Assembly (NCBI GenBank): GCA_020629895.1
Contig: JAHDCM010000258.1
Span: forward strand, 1-5,774
Length of the DNA: 5,774 nucleotides
Source: Bacteroidota bacterium
GTDB lineage: Bacteria > Bacteroidota > Bacteroidia > Chitinophagales > UBA2359
Reading direction: 5' to 3'
Shown: positions 1 through 5,774 of the stretch, one piece after another
Position numbering within the stretch: the stretch's first letter is position 1
Layout: each line of letters opens with the position of its first letter
Position numbers and translations under genes: made by a program
Notes under the pieces: generated by a model
Told to the model about the DNA's origin: nothing
Seen by the model: the letters and a program-made list of their open reading frames with translations, nothing else
Database searches by the model: none

Positions 1-37
1 CATTCAATCATTCAGTCAACCACTCATTCACTCATTG
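1..37. repeat. Degenerate octamer tandem repeat, cut by the window edge
   Basis: After a partial unit at 1-5, the sequence reads as consecutive octamers: AATCATTC (6-13), AGTCAACC (14-21), ACTCATTC (22-29) and ACTCATTG (30-37). The unit length is not a multiple of three and no convincing reading frame covers it, so it is probably intergenic. A related stretch lies in inverse orientation at 3515-3529 (14 of 15 bases match 21-35). The array may continue to the left of the window. Its function is unknown. Confidence 0.5.
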
Positions 38-43
38 TTTACC

Positions 44-180
44 GCGTGAGGGATAATAGCGGTAGCTTGGTGAAACAGAAACCTTGTGAAGCTTCGACTA
101 GCAGGGCTGACAGCGGAAGACACTGCTAGGCGATTAGCGGAACAGGTTGATGTGAGCCAACTACAAGCGGATAGCCCGAC
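44..180 (-). repeat. Probable dispersed intergenic repeat (Bacteroidota GGGCTATCCGC type)
   Basis: Read on the minus strand, the block opens with GTCGGGCTATCCGC (180-167) and closes with ATCCCTCACGC (54-44). From memory, this pair of end motifs marks a repeat found between genes in many Bacteroidota genomes; no search was run. The block is richer in GC than the flanking genes. Inside are CTAGCAG (98-104) facing CTGCTAG (123-129), TACCGC (40-45) facing GCGGTA (59-64), and three AGCGGA words at 112, 136 and 166, so it could form structured RNA or cruciform DNA. It carries no credible coding sequence. It abuts the long hairpin at 180-273, just downstream of the glycosyltransferase gene. Confidence 0.5.
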
Positions 181-273
181 GTGTATAAAAAAAGCGCAAT
201 CTTTTGACACTTGTTTCCACCAGCGTCCTCGCTGGTGGTCAAGTGTCAAAAGGCTGCGCTTTTTTTATACGCG
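180..273. terminator. Very long bidirectional hairpin terminator
   Basis: Two near-perfect inverted arms pair around the loop TCCT (226-229). Positions 180-198 pair with 255-273 (18 Watson-Crick pairs and one T-G), 201-213 with 240-252 (13 pairs), and 217-225 with 230-238 (9 pairs). Interruptions are an A/C mismatch plus T-G wobble at 199-200/253-254 and a small internal loop (214-216 against 239). On either strand the GCGC-containing stem is followed by seven Ts, as expected of a Rho-independent terminator working in both directions. It lies 45 bp beyond the stop codon of the minus-strand glycosyltransferase gene and could also stop transcription entering from the left. About 40 base pairs is far longer than a usual terminator stem. 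Confidence 0.75.
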
Positions 274-289
274 GCACGCCCAGATAGTT

Positions 290-324
290 AAAAAAATAAG
301 GCTATATCTATATCCTCTTATTTT
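290..324 (-). terminator. Weak AT-rich terminator-like hairpin at the glycosyltransferase stop codon
   Basis: On the minus strand CTTATTTT (317-324) is the complement of AAAATAAG (293-300). The stem may extend through the neighbouring GG/CC with a two-base bulge. The second arm runs into seven Ts (290-296 on the plus strand are As), the pattern of an intrinsic terminator. The first arm includes the TAA stop codon at 318-320. The stem is AT-rich and weak, so it may serve only as an mRNA 3' end or pause ahead of the stronger hairpin at 180-273. Confidence 0.35.
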
Positions 325-3300
325 GTGGTGGCAGATAGGTAACCGTTTAATTTACTCTCTAGGTCAGGCATATTATACTCTTTGGCAATGCTTACCAAGC
401 CAGCTAATAAGCCTTGATTGGCGTTCATTTCACGCTCATAGGCTTTTTGGTCACGTTTGGCAAGTGAGTTATAATACAACAGGTTTTTAGACAAGCGTTC
501 CCCAATTAATTCTGCAAGTTCGCCAGCCGTTTTCTTATCTCCTGTTTTAAAGTAGGTATCTACAAAAGAAACCATAAAAATACTGTAAGGAACCGCACTA
601 TCAGGCATATTTTCGAGACAGTGATCTAGTACTTCTTTCGCCTTGTCTTTTTCTCCTCTAGTAATCAGTGCGTCGGCAAGTTCTTGGAAATTACCTCGGA
701 AGTTGTAAATCATCCGACGTAGATCACTATCGACATGTACCCCTTCTTCTTTTAAATTTCCAAAGCGGAAACGTTCCATCAGGTTATTGTACATGATATC
801 GGGGTTGACACGTCCTTTATACAGTCCAGAGCCTCTGCCCGATTTGGCGATTGGAACAATTCTATAAGCTAGTCCCTCTAATTGGAAGTATTTTTCAAGT
901 CCTAAATAAGAAGAAGGGCTAACTGAAACGGCGAAGTAAATAGGGCGTTTATTGATGTTGGTTAGTACAATATCAAGTACCATTAGGTCATTTTTGTACA
1001 AGCTGCTTTTCCCTTTTGGTATTTGCCATTTCATAACATCTTCCATTAAGCCTACATCTTCGGGAGTGATGGCTCCTGCCTTTCGGAAGAAGCTTTTATC
1101 GGTCTCCAATTTAAGGCTATGTGTAGGAATAAAGTCGAGGTCTTGTTGCGCACCAACCTTTGAGTTGGGTGATTCGTCGGCTACAAAGCGCATTACTTCT
1201 TTGAGATCAACCGATTTGCCTGCCAATTGTGGGTCATCGACAATAGGAACGACATCGCGCTTACTACCTCTATATTTCGACGGATCAAGTGTCATATCTA
1301 CGGCTGCTGCATCGTTTACTTTACGGCGCATTTGGTTGATATACCAGTCTACGCCTAATAAACTGAGGTTAACGATACGTACATCTCTACGAATACCTTC
1401 TACTTCTTGTGCATACCATAGTGGATAGGTATCATTGTCTCCTTGTGTGAAGATGATGGAATTGGGGGCGCAAGAATTGAGGTAATTGGCAGCAAAATCA
1501 CGAGCTGCAAAACGCCCAGAACGGTCATGGTCATCCCATCCTTGCCATGCCATTAAAAGAGGAGCAATGGCAGCAATTCCGATAGCTGCGAAGGCAGCCA
1601 TTTGGTTTTTGATGCTTGGACGTAGTAGCTCATAAAGGGCAACAACACCAAGCCCTATCCAAATAACAAAGGCATAGAAGGAACCAGCAAAGATATAGTC
1701 CCGTTCTCGTGGTTCGACGGGAGGGGAGTTTCCTTGAATAATGATCGCTAAACCAGTGAAAAAGAAGAATAGGAAGATGACAAAAGCGCGTCGTTTATCA
1801 TTGGTAAATTGGAAAACAAGTCCTAATAATCCCAGTGCTAAGGGGATAAAAAAGAACTTATTTCGAGCAGGGTGGTTGGACATTTCATTCGGCATTCCTG
1901 ATTGCTTTCCTAAGTGTAGAGCATCTACAAATGGGATTCCACTGATCCAGTTTCCATCTTTAATGTCGCCTGTTCCTTGTTCGTCGTTTTGCCGTCCTGC
2001 GAAGTTCCATAGGAAATAGCGGACATACATGTGGCGAATTTGGTATTTGAAGAAGAAGCGAATATTGTCAAAATAGCTTGGTTTTTGGTTCTTTTTAAGT
2101 CCTAACCAACTACGGTATAATTGCGGGTGATTGGCATCTTGTGAATAGATACGTGGGAAGAACATTTTACGTCCTTTGTATGTATATTCGAGTCGTTCAC
2201 CTACTTCGTCGTATTGATCTTTTCCTTTGGCGTATTTTTTTCCTACAATTTCGGTTCCGTTGAACTTATCGGTAAACTTGTGACCCACTAAAAAGGGGCG
2301 TGAACCGTATTGCTCTCTTTTGAGGTAAGTACTTAAACTAACAATATCTTCAGGGCTATTCATGTCAATATTTGTATTGGCATTGGAACGAATAACGCTT
2401 GTGAAAATAGTAGAGTAACCAATTAAAACGAAGGTAAAGCCTAGTATGATTTTATTGACAATTGGGTAATTGTTTTTTTGTGTGTACCATAAACTACCTA
2501 CAATTGCACCAATTAATAGTAGCATAAAGAAGATGAGTCCGCTATTGAATGGTAAGCCCATCCCATTGACCATTCCTAATTCAAAACTAGCCATGATGGA
2601 GATAATTCCAGTAATTACTCCTGAAAGGATTAGTCCTAGTAGGACGATAGAAACACCGAAGGCAATTGCCATTCCTTTGGTGGAGACTTCGTGCCGACGG
2701 AAATAGTACACGAAGGTCATGGCAGGAATGGTGAGGAGGTTGAGCCAGTGAACAAAGATAGAGCAGCCAATCCAGAAGGCGATGAAGAGTAGCCAGCGGT
2801 CGGCATGTGGTTCGTCGGCAACTTCTTCCCAACGTAGGATGGCCCAGAATACCACTGCTGACCAAAAAAGGGCCATGGAATATACTTCGCCTTCTACGGC
2901 TGAGAACCAGATACTATCACAGAAGGTACCTGCTAAACCTGCAATGAGTCCGGCTCCTAGAATGACAATTGCCTGTGAACTCGTAAATTCACTGCCATCT
3001 CGTACTAGTAATCGCCTAGCCATGTGGGTGGTGATCCAAAAGAGGAACATCATGGCGGCACCAGAGCATAAAGCAGACATAAAATTGACACTCAGTGCAA
3101 TTAATAGGGGGTTTCCAGCAGCAAGTAGGGTAAACATCCGTCCAATCATGAGAAAGAGGGAGGCTCCAGGTGGGTGAACAACTTGTAGTTTGTAGGAAGA
3201 GGCGATAAATTCTCCGCAATCCCATAAACTGGCTGTGGATTCCATAGTGAGTGTGTAGACTGTTGCGCTGACCAGGAAGATCAACCAGCCACCGATCCAA

Positions 3301-3329
3301 TTTAATTGCTTAAACTTTTGAATGTCCAT
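318..3329 (-). CDS. GT117/DUF2723 family membrane glycosyltransferase with C-terminal TPR-like tail
   Basis: This 1003-residue protein matches the DUF2723 family, now placed with GT-C fold glycosyltransferases (GT117) and related to TMEM260, the animal protein O-mannosyltransferase. Seen: about 12 hydrophobic segments, in a block at residues 11-315 and another at about 490-595. After the first segment comes WDCGEF (D37, E40) followed by VHPPG (51-55), the acidic first-loop motif expected to be catalytic in GT-C enzymes. PRERDY is at 540-545 and QGDNDTYPLWY starts at 629, both typical of the Bacteroidota members. Residues about 877-915 resemble a TPR helix pair. By inference it transfers a sugar from a lipid-linked donor to exported protein at the cytoplasmic membrane; donor and acceptor are unknown. 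The start ATG has AT-rich sequence and no Shine-Dalgarno before it, normal for this phylum. It is complete and uninterrupted, and is transcribed alone, away from the methyltransferase. Confidence 0.9.
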   Translation of the reverse strand: MDIQKFKQLNWIGGWLIFLVSATVYTLTMESTASLWDCGEFIASSYKLQVVHPPGASLFLMIGRMFTLLAAGNPLLIALSVNFMSALCSGAAMMFLFWITTHMARRLLVRDGSEFTSSQAIVILGAGLIAGLAGTFCDSIWFSAVEGEVYSMALFWSAVVFWAILRWEEVADEPHADRWLLFIAFWIGCSIFVHWLNLLTIPAMTFVYYFRRHEVSTKGMAIAFGVSIVLLGLILSGVITGIISIMASFELGMVNGMGLPFNSGLIFFMLLLIGAIVGSLWYTQKNNYPIVNKIILGFTFVLIGYSTIFTSVIRSNANTNIDMNSPEDIVSLSTYLKREQYGSRPFLVGHKFTDKFNGTEIVGKKYAKGKDQYDEVGERLEYTYKGRKMFFPRIYSQDANHPQLYRSWLGLKKNQKPSYFDNIRFFFKYQIRHMYVRYFLWNFAGRQNDEQGTGDIKDGNWISGIPFVDALHLGKQSGMPNEMSNHPARNKFFFIPLALGLLGLVFQFTNDKRRAFVIFLFFFFTGLAIIIQGNSPPVEPRERDYIFAGSFYAFVIWIGLGVVALYELLRPSIKNQMAAFAAIGIAAIAPLLMAWQGWDDHDRSGRFAARDFAANYLNSCAPNSIIFTQGDNDTYPLWYAQEVEGIRRDVRIVNLSLLGVDWYINQMRRKVNDAAAVDMTLDPSKYRGSKRDVVPIVDDPQLAGKSVDLKEVMRFVADESPNSKVGAQQDLDFIPTHSLKLETDKSFFRKAGAITPEDVGLMEDVMKWQIPKGKSSLYKNDLMVLDIVLTNINKRPIYFAVSVSPSSYLGLEKYFQLEGLAYRIVPIAKSGRGSGLYKGRVNPDIMYNNLMERFRFGNLKEEGVHVDSDLRRMIYNFRGNFQELADALITRGEKDKAKEVLDHCLENMPDSAVPYSIFMVSFVDTYFKTGDKKTAGELAELIGERLSKNLLYYNSLAKRDQKAYEREMNANQGLLAGLVSIAKEYNMPDLESKLNGYLSATTK

Positions 3330-3444
3330 TTATTATTAATTGATGATTTATTTTTTTTGTATAGCAAGGACACAATAACTTGACCATTTTGGGGGTTTAG
3401 GGAAAAAATGACTCTACTATTGAAGCTTGCCTATAAAAGCGGCA

Positions 3445-3452
3445 CAAAAATA
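3445..3452 (-). promoter_or_regulatory. Candidate -7 promoter element for the glycosyltransferase gene
   Basis: The minus strand reads TATTTTTG, an exact match to the Bacteroidota -7 consensus TAnnTTTG. It would place the transcription start near 3438 and give a 5' leader of roughly 110 nt before the ATG at 3329. No TTG-type -33 element is seen at the usual distance; the sequence there is AT-rich. In AT-rich DNA such a match can occur by chance. Confidence 0.45.
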
Positions 3453-3486
3453 GGAAAAAATTAGGCATGTTTTAAATTAATCAGTA

Positions 3487-3508
3487 GAGAGGTTTCCTGA
3501 AACGTCTC
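3487..3508. promoter_or_regulatory. Operator-like 22-bp dyad
   Basis: The half sites are GAGAgGTTTC (3487-3496) and GAAACgTCTC (3499-3508), separated by CT. Nine of ten positions pair and only G3491/G3504 mismatch. The two-base centre favours a protein-binding dyad over an RNA hairpin, since a two-base loop would be strained. It lies between the two divergent transcription units, about 35 bp upstream of the candidate minus-strand promoter motif and 103 bp upstream of the small ORF. The binding factor is unknown. Confidence 0.35.
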
Positions 3509-3574
3509 AAGGTGATGAGCGAATGAGTGATTACTTTCTTTCTCTTGGTACCCTTTGGTAAGAAAATAGTTCAT

Positions 3575-3591
3575 GATACATCGGTTGTATC
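3575..3591 (+). promoter_or_regulatory. Small hairpin just upstream of a strong ribosome binding site
   Basis: GATACA (3575-3580) and TGTATC (3586-3591) form a perfect six-base-pair stem around the loop TCGGT, extendable by a T-G wobble. It ends five bases before the Shine-Dalgarno sequence at 3597-3604. In the mRNA it could affect ribosome access or stability; as DNA it could be a short operator. Only its sequence symmetry is observed. Confidence 0.3.
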
Positions 3592-3596
3592 GAAAT

Positions 3597-3604
3597 AGGA
3601 GGGG
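3597..3604 (+). promoter_or_regulatory. Strong Shine-Dalgarno sequence, unusual for Bacteroidota
   Basis: AGGAGGGG stands six bases before ATG 3611 and contains the full AGGAGG core. Genes of this phylum rarely use Shine-Dalgarno sequences, and the three large genes in this window have none. It serves the 27-codon small ORF and not the methyltransferase start directly, which lies about 93 bases further on. Confidence 0.5.
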
Positions 3605-3610
3605 AAATAA

Positions 3611-3694
3611 ATGGAAAAATTACGATTAAAAGATATTGCATTCAAAAGAAGGTATGTAAATTGCGGGCATATCATTAAAACCAAAGTAATATAA
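3611..3694 (+). CDS. Possible 27-residue leader or small protein ahead of the methyltransferase
   Basis: The ORF encodes 27 residues, beginning MEKLRLKDIAFKRR and ending in TAA at 3692-3694. A stop codon (3608-3610) lies directly before its ATG, so it cannot start further upstream in this frame. It has eight Lys/Arg against two acidic residues, one Cys (18) and one His (20), and no signal peptide or membrane segment. I do not recognise a family. It is supported by the AGGAGGGG ribosome binding site and by its stop codon lying three bases before the methyltransferase ATG, which suggests translational coupling. It could be a leader peptide, a real small protein, a gene remnant, or chance. Confidence 0.4.
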   Translation: MEKLRLKDIAFKRRYVNCGHIIKTKVI

Positions 3695-3697
3695 CAA

Positions 3698-4468
3698 ATG
3701 GGCTTACAAACAGCAGAACGTGTATCGTCACATGATCATTCGGATAATGTTATCTATCAACGGCACTTAGTGGCTTATAATGAAGCTGCAAAACTAATTA
3801 AAGGAAATGTATTAGAGGTCGGATGTGGAGAAGGGTATGGGATTGCTATTTTAGCTCCTAAAGCAGAGGAGTATGTAGCAATAGATAAATTTCAAACAAG
3901 TTTGGATCAATATGAGCATCAATTCCCACATTTATCATTTACACAAACAAGTGTCCCTCCTTTAAAATATCCAGATAATCATTTTGATTACATTGTTTCT
4001 TTTCAGGTAATTGAGCATATTGAAGAGGATGTGCGTTTGATTGAGGAGATGAGTCGTGTATTAAAGCCAGGAGGTGTGATGGTTATGACGACCCCGAATA
4101 TTAAAATGTCTTTGACGCGAAATCCGTGGCATATTCGTGAATATACGGTACAAGAGTTGACAAATATTTTGAGAAAGTACTTTTCGGATGTCAATATGAA
4201 AGGGGTGTATGGAAATAAAAAGGTGATGGATTATTATGACAAGAATAAGGCTTCCGTAGAAAAGTTTACTCGATTTGATGTGTTTAACCTCCAATACCGT
4301 TTGCCTCGATTTGTGCTTCAGATTCCTTATGATATTTTAAATCGGGTGAATCGTCGGATGCTGATGAATAATAATACTGGATTAGTACATGATATATCGG
4401 TAGACGATTATTTTACAAGACAAGCAGATGATGGTTGTTTTGATTTATTGGCGATAGCAACCAAATAA
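3698..4468 (+). CDS. Class I SAM-dependent methyltransferase (Methyltransf_11-like)
   Basis: This 256-residue protein has the order of motifs of class I methyltransferases. Motif I is VLEVGCGEGYG (38-48), which binds S-adenosylmethionine. Asp63 in VAIDKF ends strand 2 and should hold the ribose hydroxyls. FDYIVSFQVIEHI (96-108) is the strand-4 region, and LKPGGVMVMTTPN (122-134) is the post-motif loop and strand 5. NPWHIREYT (142-150) resembles a segment seen in small-molecule and glycan methyltransferases, but the acceptor cannot be deduced. There is no signal peptide, so it is probably cytoplasmic. An in-frame stop at 3692-3694 fixes ATG 3698 as the most upstream start. No Shine-Dalgarno precedes it, so translation may be coupled to the small ORF ending three bases earlier. 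Upstream lies a long leader with a dyad and a hairpin; cinA follows after 34 bp. Family assignment is secure, function is not. Confidence 0.85.
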   Translation: MGLQTAERVSSHDHSDNVIYQRHLVAYNEAAKLIKGNVLEVGCGEGYGIAILAPKAEEYVAIDKFQTSLDQYEHQFPHLSFTQTSVPPLKYPDNHFDYIVSFQVIEHIEEDVRLIEEMSRVLKPGGVMVMTTPNIKMSLTRNPWHIREYTVQELTNILRKYFSDVNMKGVYGNKKVMDYYDKNKASVEKFTRFDVFNLQYRLPRFVLQIPYDILNRVNRRMLMNNNTGLVHDISVDDYFTRQADDGCFDLLAIATK

Positions 4469-4475
4469 ATTTTCC

Positions 4476-4483
4476 TACCTTTG
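4476..4483 (+). promoter_or_regulatory. cinA promoter, -7 element
   Basis: TACCTTTG matches the Bacteroidota -7 consensus TAnnTTTG exactly and lies inside the 34-bp gap between the methyltransferase stop and the cinA ATG. Transcription would start near 4489, giving a leader of only about 13 nt. The nearest upstream TTG (4448-4450) is about 25 bp away, further than the usual -33 spacing, so the -33 part is weak. Any upstream element would lie inside the 3' end of the methyltransferase gene. Confidence 0.6.
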
Positions 4484-4502
4484 TCCCCTAAATCTCACCG
4501 TT

Positions 4503-5750
4503 ATGCAAGCAAGTATTATTTCTATTGGGGACGAAATACTGATTGGGCAAATTATTAATACCAATGCCAGTTGGATGGCCCAAAAACTAAATGAAATTGG
4601 GGTGCATGTTCATGAAGTCATTACTGTCTCTGATACTGCTAACCATATTACCCAAGCCGTAGATCAAGCTTTCCAAAAAACGGACATTATTTTGGTGACG
4701 GGTGGCTTAGGCCCTACGAAGGATGATGTTACTAAAAAGACACTCGCCGACTATTTCGAAAGCGACATGACATTTCATCAAGATATTTTGAATGATCTTG
4801 AAAGGTATATGCAGAAGCGTGGTCGTCCTATGTTAGATAGCATTAAATCACTCGCTTTGATGCCTAGCAAATGTGAGGTGATTCGCAACCAAAAGGGAAC
4901 GGCTGCTGCGATGTTATTTGAAAAGGAAGGCAAAATATTAGTATCTATGCCAGGTGTGCCTTATGAAATGAAAGATTTTATGGAACGCGTGGTGCTGGAT
5001 CGGATTAAAACACAGTTTAATACACCGACCATTTTACATAAAACCATTATTTGTGCAGGGCAAGGGGAGACTGTTTTGGCAGAAAAAATCAAATCAGTCA
5101 CGGAAGCTTTGCCGCCTCATATCAAAATGGCTTACCTGCCTAATATGGGTATTGTGCGTTTACGTTTGTCAGGTAGTGGACAGGAAGAAACGCAATTACA
5201 AGCAGAAATCAACACATATACGCAGCAAATCTGGGATATTTTGCATCCGAAGTATGCGATTGGTTTTCACAAAGATAAATTAGAAGCGGTAGTTGGGAAG
5301 CTATTACTTGAGCAAAATGCGACATTGAGTACAGCAGAAAGTTGTACTGGTGGTTTAGTAGCTCATAAAATGACTACTATTGCAGGTAGTTCACGTTATT
5401 TTGAAGGGGGAGCTGTCTGTTATTCAAATCGACTGAAACAAGAATTGCTAGGTGTAAAAACAGAAACATTGGAAGTGCATGGAGCAGTGAGTGAGGCTTG
5501 TGTAAAAGAAATGGCACAAGGAGCAGTTAAAAATTTTAATACAACTTATGGTGTGGCTATTTCAGGGATTGCAGGGCCAGGAGGAGGTTCGCCTGAAAAA
5601 CCTGTTGGTACTGTTTGGATTGGTGTAGCTAACCAAGAGCGTGTGTTTGCTAAAAAATTATCCTTACCTCGTACTAGAGAACTAGTAACTGCGGTTTCGG
5701 CAACAATGGCGTTGGTGTTTTTGAGGCGGTTTATGCTAGGAATTATATAA
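4503..5750 (+). CDS. cinA: CinA: nicotinamide-nucleotide amidase with N-terminal MoaB/Mog-like domain
   Basis: This 415-residue protein has the usual full length and both CinA domains. Residues 1 to about 170 form the molybdopterin-binding-like (COG1058) domain with GDEILIGQIINTNA (9-22) and VTGGLGPTKDD (65-75); in characterised homologues it has ADP-ribose pyrophosphatase activity. Residues about 257-415 form the PncC-type domain, with TAESCTGG (277-284) containing the expected catalytic Ser280, then GGAVCYSN (302-309) and SGIAGPGGGSPEKPVGT (354-370). That domain deamidates nicotinamide mononucleotide to nicotinate mononucleotide. The protein should act in the cytoplasm in pyridine-nucleotide recycling. 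The older name, competence/damage-inducible protein, does not establish a role in competence here. The ATG directly precedes the conserved N-terminal motif, and no Shine-Dalgarno is seen. A promoter motif at 4476-4483 suggests independent transcription. All key motifs are intact. The gene ends 24 bp before the window edge, with no terminator visible. Confidence 0.95.
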   Translation: MQASIISIGDEILIGQIINTNASWMAQKLNEIGVHVHEVITVSDTANHITQAVDQAFQKTDIILVTGGLGPTKDDVTKKTLADYFESDMTFHQDILNDLERYMQKRGRPMLDSIKSLALMPSKCEVIRNQKGTAAAMLFEKEGKILVSMPGVPYEMKDFMERVVLDRIKTQFNTPTILHKTIICAGQGETVLAEKIKSVTEALPPHIKMAYLPNMGIVRLRLSGSGQEETQLQAEINTYTQQIWDILHPKYAIGFHKDKLEAVVGKLLLEQNATLSTAESCTGGLVAHKMTTIAGSSRYFEGGAVCYSNRLKQELLGVKTETLEVHGAVSEACVKEMAQGAVKNFNTTYGVAISGIAGPGGGSPEKPVGTVWIGVANQERVFAKKLSLPRTRELVTAVSATMALVFLRRFMLGII

Positions 5751-5774
5751 TTGTAATAAGTGTGTTATATATTT

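Noticed and set aside
1..129. Frame open from the left edge to TAG 127-129, possibly the end of an upstream gene
   Set aside because: It starts in octamer repeat and runs into the repeat block, and the translated sequence does not resemble a protein C-terminus. The evidence is insufficient.
28..249. Minus-strand open frame of 73 codons
   Set aside because: It lies across the repeat block and the hairpin, and the translation reflects those repeats rather than a protein family.
180..273. Integron attC site or insertion-sequence end
   Set aside because: No attC core sites, integrase, transposase or target duplication is seen. T-tracts after the GC stem fit a terminator better.
86..490. Plus-strand open frame of 134 codons
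   Set aside because: It runs through the repeat block, both arms of the long hairpin, and then antisense through the end of the glycosyltransferase gene. Its translation has no coherent domain.
952..3177. Several open frames on the plus strand and one or two on the minus strand inside the glycosyltransferase gene
   Set aside because: They are shadow frames of a long, clearly conserved coding sequence.
3415..3422. TACTATTG as a plus-strand -7 element
   Set aside because: It deviates from TAnnTTTG at one core position, and the upstream TTTG (3388-3391) is 23 bp away. It is possible but too weak to annotate.
3549..3557. TACCCTTTG as a -7 promoter element for the small ORF and methyltransferase
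   Set aside because: It has three bases instead of two between TA and TTTG, and no -33 TTG at a suitable distance.
3523..3561. 12-codon plus-strand ORF starting ATG 3523
   Set aside because: It has no ribosome binding site and is short enough to be expected by chance.
4003..4294. Two minus-strand open frames within the methyltransferase gene
   Set aside because: They are antisense shadows of well-conserved methyltransferase motifs and have no start signals.

Overview
The window looks like a piece of a Bacteroidota chromosome, possibly of the Saprospirales type (the phylum is well supported, the lower rank is a guess). The evidence is a GT117/DUF2723 membrane glycosyltransferase of the length and motif pattern common in that phylum, the Bacteroidota -7 promoter motif TAnnTTTG in front of two genes, and AT-rich start regions without a Shine-Dalgarno sequence for all three large genes.

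Layout. Positions 1-317 are non-coding. They hold a degenerate octamer repeat cut by the left edge, a GC-richer block (44-180) that resembles a dispersed intergenic repeat of Bacteroidota, and a very long hairpin (180-273) that can terminate transcription in both directions. A weaker AT-rich terminator-like hairpin (293-324) overlaps the stop codon of the next gene. Positions 318-3329 (minus strand) encode a 1003-residue polytopic GT-C type glycosyltransferase with a C-terminal TPR-like tail. Positions 3330-3697 are a divergent intergenic region with a candidate minus-strand promoter, an operator-like dyad, a small hairpin, an unusually strong Shine-Dalgarno sequence and a 27-codon small ORF. 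On the plus strand follow a class I SAM-dependent methyltransferase (3698-4468) and, 34 bp later and with its own promoter motif, a full-length cinA (4503-5750).

How the genes relate. The glycosyltransferase is transcribed away from the other two and probably modifies exported proteins at the cytoplasmic membrane. The methyltransferase has no assigned substrate. CinA belongs to pyridine-nucleotide salvage and repair, and its promoter suggests that it need not depend on the methyltransferase transcript. I see no defence system, mobile element gene, CRISPR array or stable RNA gene. The most unusual part is the 3487-3700 region: dyad, hairpin, strong ribosome binding site, small ORF and closely spaced methyltransferase start, which together resemble a regulatory leader. 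The left-end repeat and giant hairpin come second.
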